Of a DNA stretch of 64,000 nt, positions 63,599 through 64,000 are shown one piece after another (position 1 is the stretch's first letter; each line of letters begins with the position of its first letter). The stretch comes from Paralithodes platypus (taxonomy: Eukaryota > Arthropoda > Malacostraca > Decapoda > Lithodidae). The stretch lies in assembly GCA_032716605.1 (NCBI GenBank), contig CM064523.1:41863600-41927599 (forward strand), given 5' to 3'. Made by a program: the position numbers and the translations under genes. Under the pieces are notes generated by a model. It was not told the DNA's origin and did not search any database. It was given only the letters and a program-made list of their open reading frames with translations.

Positions 63599-64000
63599 CA
63601 ATGGGAAGTATGTGGAAGCCGAGAAATCTCGGAATGAAAGTAAAAGGTGCAATGTATCAAGGAATTGTTGTGCCAACAAAGATGTATGGGGCTGAGACAT
63701 GAGCTCTGAAGGGAAAAGAGAGAAGAAAGCTGGATGTGATGGAGATGAACTGCTTGAGAAGTATGTGTGGAGTTACTCGTAGAGACAGATTGAGGAATGA
63801 AGAGATACGTAGGAGAGTGGGGCAGCAGGAACATTTATCAGCCAGAGTGAACAGAAGGGTGCTGAGCTGGTTTGGTCATGTTGAACGAATGGGAGATGAA
63901 AGGCTTACAAAGAGAATATGTGAGTCAGATACAAGGGAAGATAGAAGGGCAGGAAGACCCCAATTGAGATGGAGAGACTGTGTAAGACAAGCTTTGGATG
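63599..64000 (+). pseudogene. RTE-like LINE fragment, RT C-terminal region (runs off the window)
   Basis: Translates as KGAMYQGIVVPTKMYGAET, stop (TGA at 63699-63701 where TGG is expected), ALKGKERRKLDVMEMNCLRS, CGVTRRDRLRNEEIRRRVG, SWFGHVERMGDERLTKR, GRPQLRWRDCVRQALD. The pattern parallels the RTE at 26905-32831 (MNYLRSACGVTWRDR, VERMESERMTKR) but is a different family. 5'-truncated near 63599; the 3' end is beyond the window. Confidence 0.82.

Overview
This is a eukaryotic, animal window made almost entirely of transposable elements, simple repeats and minisatellites. I see no host gene, rRNA, functional tRNA gene or bacterial-type operon. The mix (CR1-like, Jockey-like and RTE LINEs, Ty3/gypsy LTR elements, many TTAA-flanked MITEs, long TA, CA and GT tracts) fits an arthropod, and I favour a decapod crustacean. 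That is inference: no species marker is present.

Layout. 1-2250: a partial TTAA MITE, then a 1.77 kb LTR. 2251-17160: an env-bearing Ty3/gypsy element (gypsy A: gag, protease, RT/RNase H, integrase, env). It is broken by a 350 bp TTAA MITE and by an antisense CR1-like LINE, which itself carries a 3.4 kb DNA transposon encoding an XPG/FEN-like nuclease and a CXC (tesmin-type) domain. A 38 bp tandem array, a polypurine tract and a different LTR close it. 17210-18412: Jockey-like LINE fragment and a TA tract. 18413-33826: a second gypsy element (gypsy C, minus strand) with ~2% divergent LTRs, inserted in the TA tract. It holds a near-full CR1-like LINE, a small retroposon and, beside its primer-binding site, an RTE element that in turn holds a truncated CR1-like copy and a TTAA MITE. 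33866-40200: another CR1-like LINE, a ~730 bp repeat, a Penelope-like fold-back with a hammerhead-like motif, a TTAA MITE, a Jockey-like fragment and a 72 bp minisatellite. 40581-48525: a third gypsy element (gypsy B) with a GTAT target duplication, related to C, with a SCAN-like gag and a gutted pol. 48526-52509: sparse DNA with a TTAA MITE and a tRNA-like palindromic element with a 17 bp target duplication. 52810-58138: a nearly full-length CR1-like LINE with PHD and CCCH zinc fingers in ORF1, inserted in the second copy of the ~730 bp repeat. 58589-64000: RTE scraps, a long Jockey-like LINE and a 22 bp minisatellite.

How it works together. The sequence records successive transposition. Target duplications and resumed reading frames give the order: gypsy A before the CR1-like copy before the nuclease transposon; gypsy C before RTE before its CR1-like copy and MITE. 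Gypsy B and C keep LTRs, primer-binding site, gag and protease but lack the RT palm and integrase core, so they probably moved with enzymes supplied in trans. The best candidate for something under-described is the nuclease/CXC transposon at 10589-14029; next are the palindromic tRNA-like element at 51312-51875 and the 38 bp array open in three frames at 15868-16402.
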